The position numbers and the translations under genes were made by a program. From Symsagittifera roscoffensis (lineage: Eukaryota > Xenacoelomorpha > Acoela > Convolutidae), in NCBI RefSeq assembly GCF_963678635.1, contig NW_026970820.1, positions 2,294,001 through 2,358,000 of the forward strand: a stretch of 64,000 nt of DNA. The letters are read 5' to 3'. Shown piece after piece: positions 1 to 11,672 of the stretch (the first letter of the stretch is position 1; every line of letters begins with the position of its first letter). Below the pieces are notes generated by a model. The model did no database searches. It saw only the letters and a program-made list of their open reading frames with translations, and was not told the DNA's origin.

Positions 1-190
1 CGCAGAAAAGTATTGATTAGTGAGTTTTAAATAAAAAAGAAATTGAATTTGAAATTAAATGGAATAACTAGTTTTGATAAAGCCAAAAAAATCATTTTAC
101 AATGCTGGTGAAACATTGGCGCTGATTAGTGAAGGGACTTTACAGTATATATGCAACTGAAAGAATAGTAAGAAAAATGAAAAATAGTTT

Positions 191-278
191 TTTGACCGGC
201 TCTGGACTCGAACTCTCTCATTTCGCTCGTGAGTGAAATTAACAACAGAGCACATACCTATTGCGCCAACTGTTCTCC
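191..278 (-). other. tRNA-like sequence (A and B box)
   Basis: Read on the minus strand, an A-box match TGGCGCAATAGG is followed by GTGC, which closes a 4 bp D-type stem with GCGC (one G-T pair). A B-box-like AGTTCGAGTCC lies about 60 nt downstream. Between them is a hairpin with arms ATTTC and GAAAT, which could stand for a long variable arm. T-runs follow within about 25 nt. The T-stem and acceptor stem do not pair well, so this is a tRNA-derived or degenerate sequence and not a convincing functional tRNA. No anticodon can be assigned. Confidence 0.4.
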
Positions 279-1295
279 TTACAGCGCTGTTCTGAAATTT
301 GTCTATCATGTTTCGTAATAACTTTAAAACTATCCTATATACATTCTCACCCGACCGAGAGCGCCATGATGCATAGTTATGCCAAGTCTCTCAATCCGAA
401 TTTGCTTCCTTGAAGTTTTCTACAGTTTTCTCAGTTTATCATGAATTTGTCTGTATCTGGTCATGCATTCTGTAGGGCTTTCCGCAACCGAGTACGGCGT
501 AATTTTAATAGTTTAAACTGCATACCCACTCGTTAGCGAAGTGCAAATGGAAGTAATTTGACAAGCGTTGTTTCTTTATCGTGAAATTATTTGTTTGTGG
601 AAACCGTTTTTTTTTAAACTAAAATGAATTAGGGACGTTTCAAATTGAAAAAAAGAAGGTACAAAATCAGATAATTGTATCTCTATATCGAAATGAATGA
701 ATGACGGTTTTGGTTAAGCATTGACGTTGGAAACTTTGAGGGATGAAAAACTGTCGCAATAAACAAAGAAAAACAATTAACTAAATTGATGGAAACTGAT
801 TTTTACCACTCATATCTCAATAAAATGTGTATAAAAAAGCTGAAAAAACTGAAAGTCGTTAAAGTCACTAGTTTATTTATTAAAAAAATAGTCGAAAACT
901 GCTATAGAAACGCTAAAATTTGCAACGCAATCTAAAACGATTCTGTGGTGAAATGAAAAAAAAGTGAATAGAATTCTAATTCCGATCGATGTATAGTAAG
1001 TTCCCCCAGTACCCAAAAAAACATTCGCAACAGACGTTAATAAAAAATGGTTAACAAAAACAAAGTAAAAAGATATCTTGAAATCAAAAACAATTGCTTA
1101 CAAAGTTCAATATAATGGTTCAATACAAAATTCGTGAAAAACGGTTCTAGATACGAAAAAACTATATATTGATCTGCAAATAAATTAAGCAACACATACA
1201 TTGAAAATAACAGCCAAATTAATATGCAATTTACGTTCAAATTTTCAAAAAAAAAGTCGACACAATTTATTTGATGAAACAAAAAACTTTTCGTT

Positions 1296-1365
1296 CACAG
1301 TGGGACTCGAACCATTGCCAGGAGTAACCCAGCCATTTACTTTAAGTATTAAGCTAAAGCACGAC
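1296..1365 (-). other. tRNA-like sequence, copy 1 of 3
   Basis: On the minus strand, TAGCTTAAT resembles an A box and TGGTTCGAGTCCC is a near-perfect B box. GCTT and AAGT can form the D-type stem. A T6 run follows the B box within about 20 nt. Copy 1 differs from copies 2 and 3 in the T-arm, which weakens that stem. No proper anticodon arm can be drawn, so this looks like a tRNA-derived (SINE-like) module. Confidence 0.4.
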
Positions 1366-1631
1366 ATAAATTAACAAACAGCAATGAGTATTATAGCAAT
1401 CAATTTTTAGAAACACCTTTAAAAGCCTATATACGTTCTTAAACTTAGTTGGCTGAGAGCGCGAGTGACACACATTCCCGTCCTCCCATCTTAAGTGCAA
1501 ATAATAAATTGGCTTTACCGTTTCATAAGGAAATGTGTATCGAGTCTCTCAGTACCAGTGGGGATAATTTACTGTTCTTAATGTATCTAAATAAAGAGCT
1601 AATAAATGGACAGCATCAAAAAAACTTTCGT

Positions 1632-1703
1632 TCACACTAGGACTCGAACCACTGCCAGGAGTAACCCAGCCATTTACTTTAAGTATTAAGCTAATGCACC
1701 ACA
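1632..1703 (-). other. tRNA-like sequence, copy 2 of 3
   Basis: This repeats the minus-strand A-box/B-box layout of the module at 1296-1365. A T7 run lies just after the B box. The base change in the outer T-arm (CTAGGACTC on the plus strand) shortens the T-stem compared with copy 3. Confidence 0.4.
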
Positions 1704-1971
1704 TAAATTAACAAACAGCAATGAATATTATAGCAAGCAAATGTTAGAAACAACTTTAAAAGCCTATATACGTTCTTAAACTTAGTTGGCTGAGAGCGCG
1801 AGTGACACACATTCCCGTCCTCCCATCTTAAGTGCAAATAATAAATTGGCTTTACCGTTTCATAAGGAAATGTGTTTCGAGTCTCTCAGTACCGGGGGGG
1901 GGGATAATTTACTGTTTTTAATGTATCTAAAAAAAGAGCTAATAAATGGACATCATGAAAAAAAATTTAGT

Positions 1972-2042
1972 TCACAGTGGGACTCGAACCACTGCCAGGA
2001 GCAACCCAGCCATTTACTTTAAGTATTAAGCTAAAGCACCAC
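1972..2042 (-). other. tRNA-like sequence, copy 3 of 3
   Basis: This is the best T-arm of the triplication. On the minus strand, CAGTGG and CCACTG form a 6 bp stem around the TTCGAGT core. A T8 run follows. The D-type stem GCTT/AAGT is present, but the anticodon arm is not recognisable. Confidence 0.4.
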
Positions 2043-2370
2043 AAAAATTGACAAACGTCAATGAATTTTATAGCAGGCAAATTTTAGAAACAACTTTAAA
2101 AGCCTATATACGTTCTTAAACTTAGTTGGCTGAGAGCGCGAGTGACACACATTCCCGTCCTCCCATCTTAAGTGCAAATAATAAATTGGCTTTACCGTTT
2201 CATAAGGAAATGTGTATCGAGTCTCTCAGTACCGGGGGGGATAATTTACTGTTTTTAATGTTTGTAAATAAAGAGCTAATAAATGGACAGCATCTAAATG
2301 AAGTTGAAAATGGCTGCTAATAAAACAAATGTTATAACAAAAAACAACTGAATGGATTTATAAGTACGAA

Positions 2371-2440
2371 TTATGGCGCAGCGGTTGAATGTCGCATTTG
2401 CAACCAAGGAGAGGTAGATCAAATCTGCTACACGCCATAA
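2371..2440 (+). other. tRNA-like sequence closed by an 8 bp acceptor-type stem
   Basis: This 70 nt sequence is closed by TTATGGCG (2371-2378) and CGCCATAA (2433-2440), a perfect 8 bp stem. Inside it, GCG/CGC forms a 3 bp D-type stem (2381-2383 with 2393-2395). GGTAG and CTGCT (2413-2417 with 2425-2429) pair over five positions, two of them wobbles, around ATCAAAT, a T-loop with one change from consensus. Three extra bases separate the T-arm from the acceptor strand, and the anticodon arm is reduced to about 4 bp with a 4-nt loop. A T7 run lies at 2456-2462. It is the best-folded tRNA-like sequence here but is not canonical. Confidence 0.5.
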
Positions 2441-2910
2441 AATTTTCGGCCCTTCTTTTTTTACTTCAGTTCCGAAACAAATACGGCGCTCGACTGTTTT
2501 TCAAAAAAGTTGCGAGAAAATGAGCTGTATAGACACGTAACAGTAAGCCGATGAAAGAAACGACACGTGACATTGAGAATCGAAGTTTAAGTTCTGCTAT
2601 TTTCGAAGGGATTCTGGGCCACATAAAACTTACTACAAATGCAGTGGAGCAACTATCCAAAAATTGAAACAACTCTTTTCTAGGTTGAAAAACCGAAAAT
2701 TTGTCGGGCATTTTATCTACGATCTATAGGACAAGGCAAAGATTGTAAAAAACATGGTTCACACAGGATACCAATTTTTTGAAAAATACAGTCATAGTTT
2801 TTCGATTGTTAAGGTAACGTGTCTTTACTTATGTTGCATTGTTATGTGTCTTTATTTTCAGAAGTCGAAGAAGACACAAGCTGACATATTTGATATTTGA
2901 TTTAACTCCG

Positions 2911-2990
2911 TAAAAAAAACTTCACGTCGAGTTTCGAACAGAGGCTACTGTCGTAAGAGTAGAGCACTTCTGCACTGTGCCATTTGTTCT
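2911..2990 (-). other. tRNA-like sequence with D and anticodon arms
   Basis: On the minus strand, TGGCACAGTGCAG matches an A box, and GCAC/GTGC gives a perfect 4 bp D-stem. CTACT and AGTAG form a 5 bp anticodon-type stem with an 8-nt loop. TGTTCGAAACTC is a degenerate B box. A T8 run follows within about 15 nt. The acceptor and T-stems do not pair convincingly. Confidence 0.4.
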
Positions 2991-3088
2991 TGCTTTAACT
3001 GTTCATAAAATTATTTTTGTGAACACATGTAATCATCCTTTACACGTGATGCAGAAAAAAGCTCAGGCTCCTAAGACAGATTTGAAAA

Positions 3089-3189
3089 TTTGTCTAAAAT
3101 TAATACCTGCTCGGAATCGAACCAGCAGACACTGTTTTGGTGGAGATGACGTATACGCTCAGCTATTTACCCTGCTATAGTTAGACAAA
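3089..3189 (-). other. tRNA-like sequence flanked by 9 bp inverted repeats
   Basis: TTTGTCTAA (3089-3097) and TTAGACAAA (3181-3189) are perfect inverse repeats enclosing the module. On the minus strand, TAGCTGAGCG is an A-box-like element and GGTTCGATTCC is a perfect B box. CTGCTGG pairs with CC-AGCAG over 7 bp with one bulged G, forming the T-arm. The inverted repeats could be a long acceptor-type stem or short terminal repeats of a small insertion. No clear anticodon arm is visible. Confidence 0.45.
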
Positions 3190-4771
3190 GCAGCATATAA
3201 AAAAGCACTGATTTATGTCGAAGAAGACAGCTTGATCTTTTGTAATAGAAAATATAAGCGCTGTCTTAAATTCGTGAACGTTAAGTTATCATGGAAATGA
3301 CTAGAAGCAAACTGAGTAAACCTTCTAGCTCAGTACAGTAACGAGCACTCTAGCTACACTAGTCAACGCAGTAATTTCTGTGGAAAAATACAACTGAATC
3401 TGATTTTTTTCTAAAATAAGATTCCATTGTTTTTCGTTTCGTTAATAATTAGGATTGGATACTTTATTAGTTGAAACCGAACAAAAACAACTATTAAAAA
3501 TTTTTTTACCCCCTTCAACCAATTTCGACACAAAAATACCAGACGCCATTAGTCAAACTATGGTAAACCTGGTAAAGTCAAAAACAGGTTGTTCCAATCA
3601 ACTTATTTCACTGAGCCACACTTTATGAACCTCTTCAGAATGAATTTCATAATCATAGACGTAAAGTTCCCATATTTAGAGAAAATGCGAAATAACACCT
3701 TTTTGGTTATATCAAAAAAGTGGAAAAGCCGGATAAAGTGGTCTTCAATCTTTCAGGAGCAAAATGTGACCTCAATAACGTATAATTGCAGTGTCAATTT
3801 AGGGTCGCATGCAAAATTATAGAACAGTTTTGCGAGCCAACTATGAGAAAGAGACTTTTTTTTCGGAATTTGGCTATTAGTATTTGTAGTAATTTATTTT
3901 TAAGTGGCCACAGAAAAAAACTTCTAAAAACCACAATTTATAACCTTTTTTGATAATATCCATTTTCTATAACCACTCTATACCTACTAAATTGAAAATG
4001 GCAAGCTCAAATTTGCCATCAAACCTCACTTTTTCTCATTTTTGAACAATTTTATTTTTTTGAAAAAAAATGTTGAGTCAGAAACGTTAAAAATCATTTT
4101 TTTTTTCAAAAAGTCAAAAAAAGCCGGTCCAATCGATCCATTTCACTAAGCTCAACTTCATGAATCTGTTTAGAATGGTTTTCATGACCAAAGACGTAAA
4201 ATTTACCCAATTTGAGAAAAAGTGAAAAAAACACCTTTTTGGTTAACGCTAAAAAGTGGAAAAAATGGGAAAAGTGGTCTTAAAAATAAAACCATGGAAA
4301 AGTGGCATAAAGAAACTGCCATTATCTCGTCAATTCATGACCGCATGCAAAAAATTGGAAAGATTAAACGAGTCGTTACTGAGGACGAGACTTTTTTTTA
4401 GGAATTTGGCTATTAGTATTTGTAGTAATATAGTAGTAACTGACAATAGGAAAAAAATTCATAAAAACCACAATTTTTAACCAATTTTGATCGTTTAATA
4501 CTCTGTACCTACTAAATCGACTATGGCAAGCTCAAATAAGCCATCGAAACTCACTTTTTCTCACTTTTGAACAATCTTATTTTTTTGACAAAAAATGTTG
4601 AGTCAGAAACGTTAAAAATCATTTTTTTTCAAAAAGTCAAAAGAAGCTGGTCCAATCGATTCAATTCACTAAGCTGAACTTCATCAACCTGTTTAGAATG
4701 GTTTTCATGACCAAAGACGTAAAATTTACCCATTTTGAGAAAAGTCCAAAAAACACCTTTTTAGTTAACGC

Positions 4772-4796
4772 AAAAAAGTGGAAAAAGTGGGAAAAA
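4772..4796 (+). other. A-tracts phased at 10 bp
   Basis: A-runs start at 4772, 4782 and 4792, exactly one helical turn apart, with GTGG spacers. The same block (AAAAAAGTGGAAAAAGTGG) recurs in the modules of families G and H and, in weaker form, in A to C. Phased A-tracts are known to bend DNA and are the building block of the periodic A/T clusters described in Caenorhabditis. Confidence 0.6.
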
Positions 4797-4961
4797 TGGT
4801 CTTCAAAATTAAACCATCGAAAAGTGGCATTAACAAACTGCCATTATTTCGTCAATTCAGACCCGCATGCAAAAAATTAGGAAGTTCTGACGAAACGTTT
4901 TGGAGAACGTGAAAGTTTTCAGCAAAATGGTATATGTATATTTTTTATAGTACTTCTGCAC

Positions 4962-4983
4962 GGGAGGGGCCCCTACCCCTCCC
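4962..4983 (+). other. Hairpin C, family G form
   Basis: Arms GGGAGGGG and CCCCTCCC form a perfect 8 bp stem around CCCCTA. It recurs identically in U6 (17664), U8 (22640) and U9 (25180). Confidence 0.8.
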
Positions 4984-5141
4984 TAATTGCTTTTTTTGCT
5001 ACACGCGACCATCTAGCACCCTCAAGGTCACGTGTTGGATTTTTGTTGTTGGTTTTTTCTGAAAACAAAAAAGAGCGTGGTCATGCATCGACATCATGTG
5101 GTCAAGCAAATACGTGGACTTCTACGCATTCCCATTAGCAA

Positions 5142-5158
5142 TGCGCCCTTCGGGCGCA
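5142..5158 (+). other. Hairpin A, family F form
   Basis: TGCGCCC and GGGCGCA pair perfectly around TTC. It occupies the same place in the unit (about 130 bp from the start) as the GAGCACCC hairpin of the short families. Confidence 0.75.
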
Positions 5159-5464
5159 AATGCCAATGCTCAATTAATTTTGCCAGCTGAAAAAATAAAT
5201 TAATTAAAAAGTTCAGATAAATTTTACTTAAACTACCACCAAAAACGCAAAGCTTTCAAAGTGTAAGACAATCAAGCTTTTGCCATTACTGGACATGCAG
5301 TGAGACTGGTTTTGGCAAAAAGTAAAATAGAAAATGTAGAAAATAGAAAGTAAAGAATTGTTCAACAAAAGAACGCAACATCTGAAATTTACTTGATCTC
5401 CGCTAATGACAAAATTATGATCAGGCTGATTTTAGATTAAAGCGTACAATTTAAGGTTACGGCT

Positions 5465-5499
5465 GCTCCCTCTAATGGTCCCAGAGGGACCGAGTGAGC
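5465..5499 (+). other. Hairpin B', family F form
   Basis: Core GGTCCC/GGGACC closes AGA. Below a 4-nt bulge on the 5' side, CTC/GAG and GCTC/GAGC pair with one C-T mismatch between them. Confidence 0.7.
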
Positions 5500-7170
5500 A
5501 TCCTACCTCGATCCAGGACAACGGATAGTTGTTTTTAATTTTTCATAAAAATTATTATTTTTCTTTAATGCTTGTTTTCATTTTCTCATGAGAAGCTGTA
5601 TGATTTTAAAAAAAATTGATTTCATTAAGCAATGGTTCTAAGAACAACTGACGTTAGGCGCTTACAAATACGGTTGGTGAAAACTGGTAAAGGATAATGT
5701 TGAGAAAAATTGTAAGCTTTCAAGAAAAATAAAAAAACAGTTTTTTTCTTTTTTTTCTTTTGTAAATCGGGAGAAATCATTAAGTTTTTTTAAATTTTCC
5801 TCGCACCACCCACTAAGTAGTGAAGATTCATATTCTAGCCATTTATAACATTTTGGCAGAAAAAACATCAATATGTTGTAAAATGTTTTAAAATAGAGAA
5901 AAACTAAAAATTATCTTTTTTTTCGAAAAAATCAAAATTTAGTTATTTTCAAAAATGTAAAAAAGTGAAAAACAATTGCATATTACGATTCACCGTACCC
6001 AAATTAGTGGGTCTAGTATTTTAAATTATCAAAAAATGTTGAAAATTGTGGATTTTATGAAGTTTTCATTCTGGCTATTTTTCCTTGTTGCCTCCACTTA
6101 AGGCACCTTTGAGCCAACTTGAGAAACTGGAACCTAAACAAGCTATACAGATAGTCTAAATGAGCCATTTTCAGCGTGATAACACGCCTGGAAGAAAAAA
6201 AACTCCAGAAAAGAAAGAAATTTTTGAACTTTAACTTTTTTTCTTCTTCAAATGGCGATACTTAGAATAATTTTTCAGCTGAAAAGTTCAAAAAAAATCA
6301 AAAAATTCAAATTTTGAAAAAATTTAAAAAAATCTCATCAGTCTATTTATTGGAGTGTTCGAGGTTTTGGGAGACCTTATCTGGCGGCTACCAACAAGTG
6401 GATCACTTATTTTAAAGTTTTCAGAAAGGTCAAAAAAACATGTTTTTTCGATTTTTTTGACAGAATTCCGGAAGCAATATCTTGGCTAAAAACAAGAATG
6501 AGGGCCTAAAATTAGTACAAACAGTACTCCCACATAAAGTACATTAGGTTGGAAACAAAAAATTTACTCTGATTCAAAAATCGTTTTATAACTTTATTTC
6601 TGAACAAAAAATTGTAAAAAAATCAAAAACTGGAAAAATTTTTGAAAAAAATGATTGTTTTGAAAAAGTGCCATTTTTCAGCTGAAACTTTTCATTTTAG
6701 CTAAGAAAGCCAGAGCAATGCCCTTTAAGCTCTAATAAATTAATAAACCAAATTGTTTTCAAGTTTTTTCGTCAAAGATTTTTATTTTGAAAAAGTATTC
6801 AAAAATGGGTAAAAAAAAGTCAAAAAAATCAATTTTCTCCGATTCAAAAACCTCCACTACCATGATGATTAGTGCGTTAGATAGGACTGCTGAGATCAAT
6901 TTAGACGTTCTTTCATAAGTATATCAAAATTTTTACTTATTTTTGAGAATTAGGCAAAATAAAAACTTTTCCCAAATTGGGCAAAAAGCCCAAATTAGCC
7001 CAAACACCTGTTAAAAATTGTTGGGTCGAAAAATCACAAAAGGAAACCCCTATTCGTTTGACATTTTAGGGCCGCATGCAAAAAATTAGACCAATCTAAC
7101 CTGACAATTTCGAGAATCAACTTTTTTGTCAAGATTCTCTAAAGACCAATTTAGGGAGATTACTTGTACC

Positions 7171-7190
7171 GGTGGGGGCCCTACCCCACC
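7171..7190 (+). other. Hairpin C, family F form
   Basis: Arms GGTGGGG and CCCCACC enclose GCCCTA; U2 and U15 have one more C in the loop. The T-A pair replaces a pair seen in the other families. Confidence 0.8.
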
Positions 7191-7227
7191 TAAAAAATTT
7201 TTGAAATACTGGAACGCGGCCACCTAG

Positions 7228-9448
7228 CACCCTCAAGGTCACGTGTTGGATTTTTGTTTTTGGTATTTTCTGAAACCAACCAAAAGAGAGCGTGGTCCTG
7301 CATCGACATCAAGTGCTCAAGCAAATACGCGGACTTCTACGCATTCCCATTCGCAATGCGCCCTTCGGGCGCAAATGCCAATGCTCAATTAATTTTGCCA
7401 CGTGAAAATTTTGTAAAGAAAAATTCTGATAAATTTTAACTTAAAGTACCACCAAAAAACGCAACGATTTCAAAGTGTGAAACAATCAAGTTTTTGCTAA
7501 TACCGGGCATGCAGTGAGACTGATTTCGGCAAAACTAAATTGAAAAATGAAGGAAATGGAAAGAAAAAAATTGTTCAAAATAAGAACGCAACATCGAAAA
7601 ATTATTTGATCTCCGCTAAGGTCATAATTCCAAACAGGCTGATTTCAGATTTTCAGCGTAGAATTTACGGTTACGGCTGCTCCCTCAACAGGTCCCAGAG
7701 GGACCGAGTGAGCATCCTACCTCGATCCAGGATATCGGATAGTTGTTTTTAATTTTTCACAATTTTTTTTCACTAATGCTTATTTTCAGTTCCTCATGAG
7801 AAGCTGTATAAATTTTTTTTTAAATGGATTTTATTAATCAATGCTTCCAAGAACAACTGATGTTAGGCGGTTACAAATGCGGTTGGTGAAAACTAGTAAG
7901 GGATAATGATGAGAAAAATTGTAAGTTTTCAAATGAATTTAAAAACAGTTTTTTTTTCTTTTTTTCTTTTGTAAATCGGGAGAAATGAATCAGTTCTTTT
8001 TTAAGTTTTCCTCGCACCACCCACTGTTCTTAAGTAATGAAGATTCCTGTTTTAGCCGTTTATAACACTTTGGCAGAAAAAACATCAATATGATGTCAAA
8101 TGTTTTAAAAAAGAGAAAAATTTAAAAATTATGTTTCTTTTTTAAAAATCAAAAAATTTGTAATTTTCAAAATTGAAAAAAAGTGAAAATTAATTGCATA
8201 TTACGATTCAGCGTACCCAACTTAGTGGGTCTAGCATTTTAAATTACCAAAAAATGTTGAAAATTGTAGATTTTATGAAGTTTTCATTTTGGCTATTTTT
8301 CCTTGTTGCCTCCACTTAAGGCACCTTTGAGCCAACTTGAGAAACTGGAACCTAAACAAGCTATACAGATAGTCTGAATGAGCCATTTTCAGCTTGATAA
8401 CACGCCTGGAAGAAAAAAAAACTCCAGAAAAGAAAGAAAATTTTGAACTTTAACCTTTTTTCTTCTTCAAATGGCGATACTTAGAAAAATTTTTCAGCTG
8501 AAAAGTTCAAAAAAAATCAAAAAATTCAAATTTTGAAAAAATTTTAAAAAAATCTCATCATTCTGTTTATTGGAGTCTTCGAGGTTTTGGGAGACCTTAT
8601 CTGGCGGCTAACAACAAGTGGATCACTTATTTTAAAATTTTGAGAAAGGTCAAAAAAACATGTTTTTTCGATTTTTTTGACAGAATTCCGGAAGCAATAT
8701 CTTGGCTAAAAACAAAAGTGAGGGCCTAAAAACAGTACAAACAGTACTCCCACATCAGGTACATTAGGTTGGAAACAAAAAAATTATTCTGACTCAAAAA
8801 TCGTTTTTTAACTTTATTTCTGAACAAGAAATTGAAAAGAAATCTAAAACTTAAAAATTTTTTGAAAAAAATGATTGTTTTGAAAAAGTGCCAATTTTTA
8901 GCTGAAACTTTTTATTTTAGCTAATAAAGCCAGAGCAATGCCCTTTAAGCTCAAAAAAATTAATTAGGCAAATTATTTTCAAGTTTTTTCGTTAAAGGCT
9001 TTTATTTTGAAAAAGTATTCAAAAATGGGTAAAAAAAAGTCAAAAAAATCAATTTTCTCCGATTCAGAAACATCCACTACCATGATGATTAGTTCGTTAG
9101 ATAGGACTGCCGAGATCAAATTAGACGTATTTTCATAAGTATATCAAAATTTTTACTTATTTTTGAGAATTAAGCAAAATAAAAACTTTTCCCAAATTGG
9201 GCAAAATGCCCAAATTAGCCCAAACACCTGTTAAAAATTGTTGGGTCAAAAAGTCACAAAAGGAAACCCCTATTCGTTTGCCATTTTAGGGCCGCATGCA
9301 AAAAATTAGACCAATCTAACCTGACAATTTCGAGAATCGACTTTTTTGCAAAATTTCTCTATAGTCCATTTGAGGGATATTACTTGTACCGGTGGGGGCC
9401 CCTACCCCACCTCAAAAAATTTTGTAATGCTGGAACGCGGCCACCTAG
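7228..9448 (+). repeat. U2: long unit, family F
   Basis: 2221 bp, closely matching U1 and U3 by eye. Hairpin A is at 7357-7373, hairpin B' at 7679-7713 with an AACA bulge, and hairpin C at 9391-9411 with a 7-nt loop. The pre-CTAG mini-hairpin is GCTG/CGGC with one G-T pair. The head is almost the same as that of U1. Confidence 0.85.
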
Positions 9449-11659
9449 CACAGTCAGGTACTAGTGTTTTATTTTTGTTTTTCGTATTTTGTCAAGCCAA
9501 AAGAGAGTGTAGTCAAGCATCAACATCATGTGCTCAAGCAAATACGTGGACTTCTACGCATTCCCATTCGCAATGCGCCCTTCGGGCGCAAATGCCAATG
9601 CTCAATTAATTTTGCCAGGTGAAAATTTTTTAAAAAAAAAAACTCTGATGAATTTTAACTTAAACTACCACCAAAAACGCAAAGATTTCAAAGTGTGAAT
9701 TAATCAAGTATTTGATAATACCGGGCATGCAGTGAGACTGATTTCGGCAAAATTAAAATGGAAAATGAAGGAAATGGAAAGAAAAAAATGTTCAAAATTA
9801 GAACGCATTATCAAAAACTTATTTGATCTCCGCTAATGTCATAATTCCGATCAGGCTGATTTCAGATTTTAAGCGTAGAGTTTACGGTTACGGCTGCTCC
9901 CTCTACAGGTCCCAGAGGGACCGAGTGAGCATCCTACCTCGATCCAGGATAACGGATAGTTGTTTTTAGTTTTTCACAAAATGTTTTTTCACTATTCCTT
10001 GTTTTCAATTCCTCATGAGAAGCTGTATTAACTTTCAAAAAAATTGATTTTATTAATCAATGCTTCCAAGAACAACTGATGTTAGGCGGTTACAAATGCG
10101 GTTGGTGAAAACTAGTATGGGATAATGATGACAAAATTTGTAAGTTTTCAAATGAATTTAAAAACAGTTTTTTGCTTTTTTCTTTTATAAATTGGGAGAA
10201 ATGAATCACTTTTTTTTAAGTTTTCCTCGCACCACCCACTGTTCTTAAGTAATGAAGATTCCTGTTCTAGCCGTTTATTACACTTTGGCAGAAACAACAT
10301 CAATAGAAGTAAAATGTTTAAAAAAAAAAAAATTAAAAATTATGTTTTTTTTTTTAAAAAGTCAAAAATTTGTAATTTTCAAAATTGAAAAAAAGTGAAA
10401 ATTAATTGCGTATTACGATTCAGCGTACCCAACTTAGTGGGTCTAGCATTTTAAATTACCAAAAAATGTTAAAAATTGTAGATTTTATGAAGTTTTCATT
10501 CTGGCTATGTTTCCTTGTCGCCTCCACTTAAGGCACCTTTGAGCCAACTTGAGAAACTGGAACCTAAACAAGCTAAGCAGATAGTCTGAATGAGCCATTT
10601 TTAGCTTGATAACACGCCTGGAAGAAAAAAAAATCCAGAAAAGAAAGAAATTTTTGAACTTTAACCTTTTTTTCTTCTTCAAATGGCGATACTTAGAATA
10701 ATTTTTCAGCTGAAAAGTTCAAAAAAAATCGAAAAATTCGAATTTTGAAAAATTTTTAAAAAAATCTCATCAGTCTGTTCATTGGAGTCTTCGAAGTTTT
10801 TGGAGACCTTATCTGGCGACTAACAACAAGTGGATCACTTATTTTAAAATTTTGAGAAAGGACAAAAAAACATGTTTTTTCGACTTTTTTCACAGAATTC
10901 CGAAAGCAATATCTTGGCTAAAAACAAGAATGAGGGCCTAAAATTAGTACAAACAGTACTCCCACATAAGGTACATTAGGATGGAAACAAAAAATTTACT
11001 CTGACTCAATAATCGTTTTTTAACTTTATTTCTGAACAAGAAATTGAAAAGAAATCAAAAACTTAAAATTTTTTTGAAAAAAATGATTTTTTTTAAAAAG
11101 TGCCAATTTTTAGCTGAAACTTTTCATTTTAGCTAAGAAAACCAGAGCAATGCCCTTTAAGCTCAATTAAATTAATATAGCAAATTGTTTTCAAGTTTTT
11201 TCGTTAAAAGCTTTCATTTTGAAAGAGTAGTCAAAATTGGGTAAAAAAAATTAAAAAAAATCAATTTTCTCAGATTCAAAAACCTCCACCACCATGATAA
11301 TTAGTTCGTTAGATAGGACTCCTAAGATCAATTTAGACTTATTTTCATAAAAATATCAAAATTTTTACTTATTTTTGAGAATTAAGCAAAATAAAAATTT
11401 TTCCCAAATTGGGCAAAAAGCCCAAATTAGCCCAAACACCTGTTAAAAATTGTTGGGTCAAAAAATCACAAAAGGAAACCCCTATTCGTTTGACATTTTA
11501 GGGCTGCATGCAAAAAATTAGACCAATCTAACCTGACAATTTCGAGAATCAACTTTTTTGTCAAAATTCTCTAAAGACCAATTTAGGGAGATTACTTGTA
11601 CCGGTGGGGGCCCTACCCCACCTAAAAAATTTTTGAAATGCTGGAACGCGGCCACCTAG
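9449..11659 (+). repeat. U3: long unit, family F, variant head
   Basis: 2211 bp. The head starts CACAGTCAGGTACTAG, diverging from U1 and U2 in its first 30 bp before rejoining them. Hairpin A is at 9574-9590, B' at 9896-9930 and C at 11603-11622. The unit is followed directly by a short family-A unit, showing that F tails accept A heads. Confidence 0.85.
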
Positions 11660-11672
11660 GTCAATCTTTTAC

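Larger units (their letters stand above)
1291..2294. repeat. Tandem triplication of a ~340 bp unit
   Basis: Three direct copies lie at about 1291-1627 (337 bp), 1628-1967 (340 bp) and 1968-2294 (327 bp). Most differences are small; copies 2 and 3 have an expanded G run near 1895 and 2234. Each copy carries a minus-strand tRNA-like sequence at its left end and a GC-richer plus-strand stretch starting TTGGCTGAGAGCGCGAG. CTGAGAG in that stretch is inverse to CTCTCAG about 90 bp downstream. A frame starting MAESASDTHS recurs in all three copies, but it begins at TTG and the copies are too similar for its conservation to mean coding. Confidence 0.85.
1..3317. other. Non-array flank with dispersed tRNA-like sequences
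   Basis: This region shares no sequence with the array that starts at 3318. It holds seven tRNA-like modules, listed separately, and a 340 bp triplication. I see nothing recognisable in 1-190, 279-1290, 2295-2370, 2441-2910 or 3190-3317 beyond A/T-rich DNA. The open frames here are at most 81 codons, with no domain I recognise and no convincing exon structure. The flank probably represents chromosomal sequence next to the array edge. Confidence 0.6.
3318..5016 (+). repeat. U0: 5'-truncated long unit, family G
   Basis: Homology to U6 begins abruptly at AAACCTTCTAGCTCAG (3318), which corresponds to about position 15691 of U6, so the head and hairpin B' are missing. This is the array edge. The body has three modules ending at GCATGC (3807, 4343, 4865; spacing 536 and 522). 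Hairpin C is at 4962-4983 with perfect 8 bp arms GGGAGGGG and CCCCTCCC. The unit ends in CCATCTAG. Internal hairpins ATGGC...GCCAT occur near 3985 and 4520. Confidence 0.85.
5017..7227 (+). repeat. U1: long unit, family F
   Basis: 2211 bp. The head starts CACCCTCAAGGTCACGTG. Hairpin A is at 5142-5158 (TGCGCCC, loop TTC, GGGCGCA). Hairpin B' spans 5465-5499, with core GGTCCC/GGGACC around AGA, an outer GCTC/GAGC arm and a TAAT bulge. Hairpin C is at 7171-7190 (GGTGGGG/CCCCACC). The body carries a TTGGGC...GCCCAA dyad just before the GCATGC block at about 7074. U1, U2 and U3 form a direct run of the same family. Confidence 0.85.

Noticed and set aside
1449-2320. Frame MAESASDTHS repeated three times
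   Set aside because: It starts at TTG, and the three copies belong to a recent tandem triplication. Copy 2 reads differently downstream.
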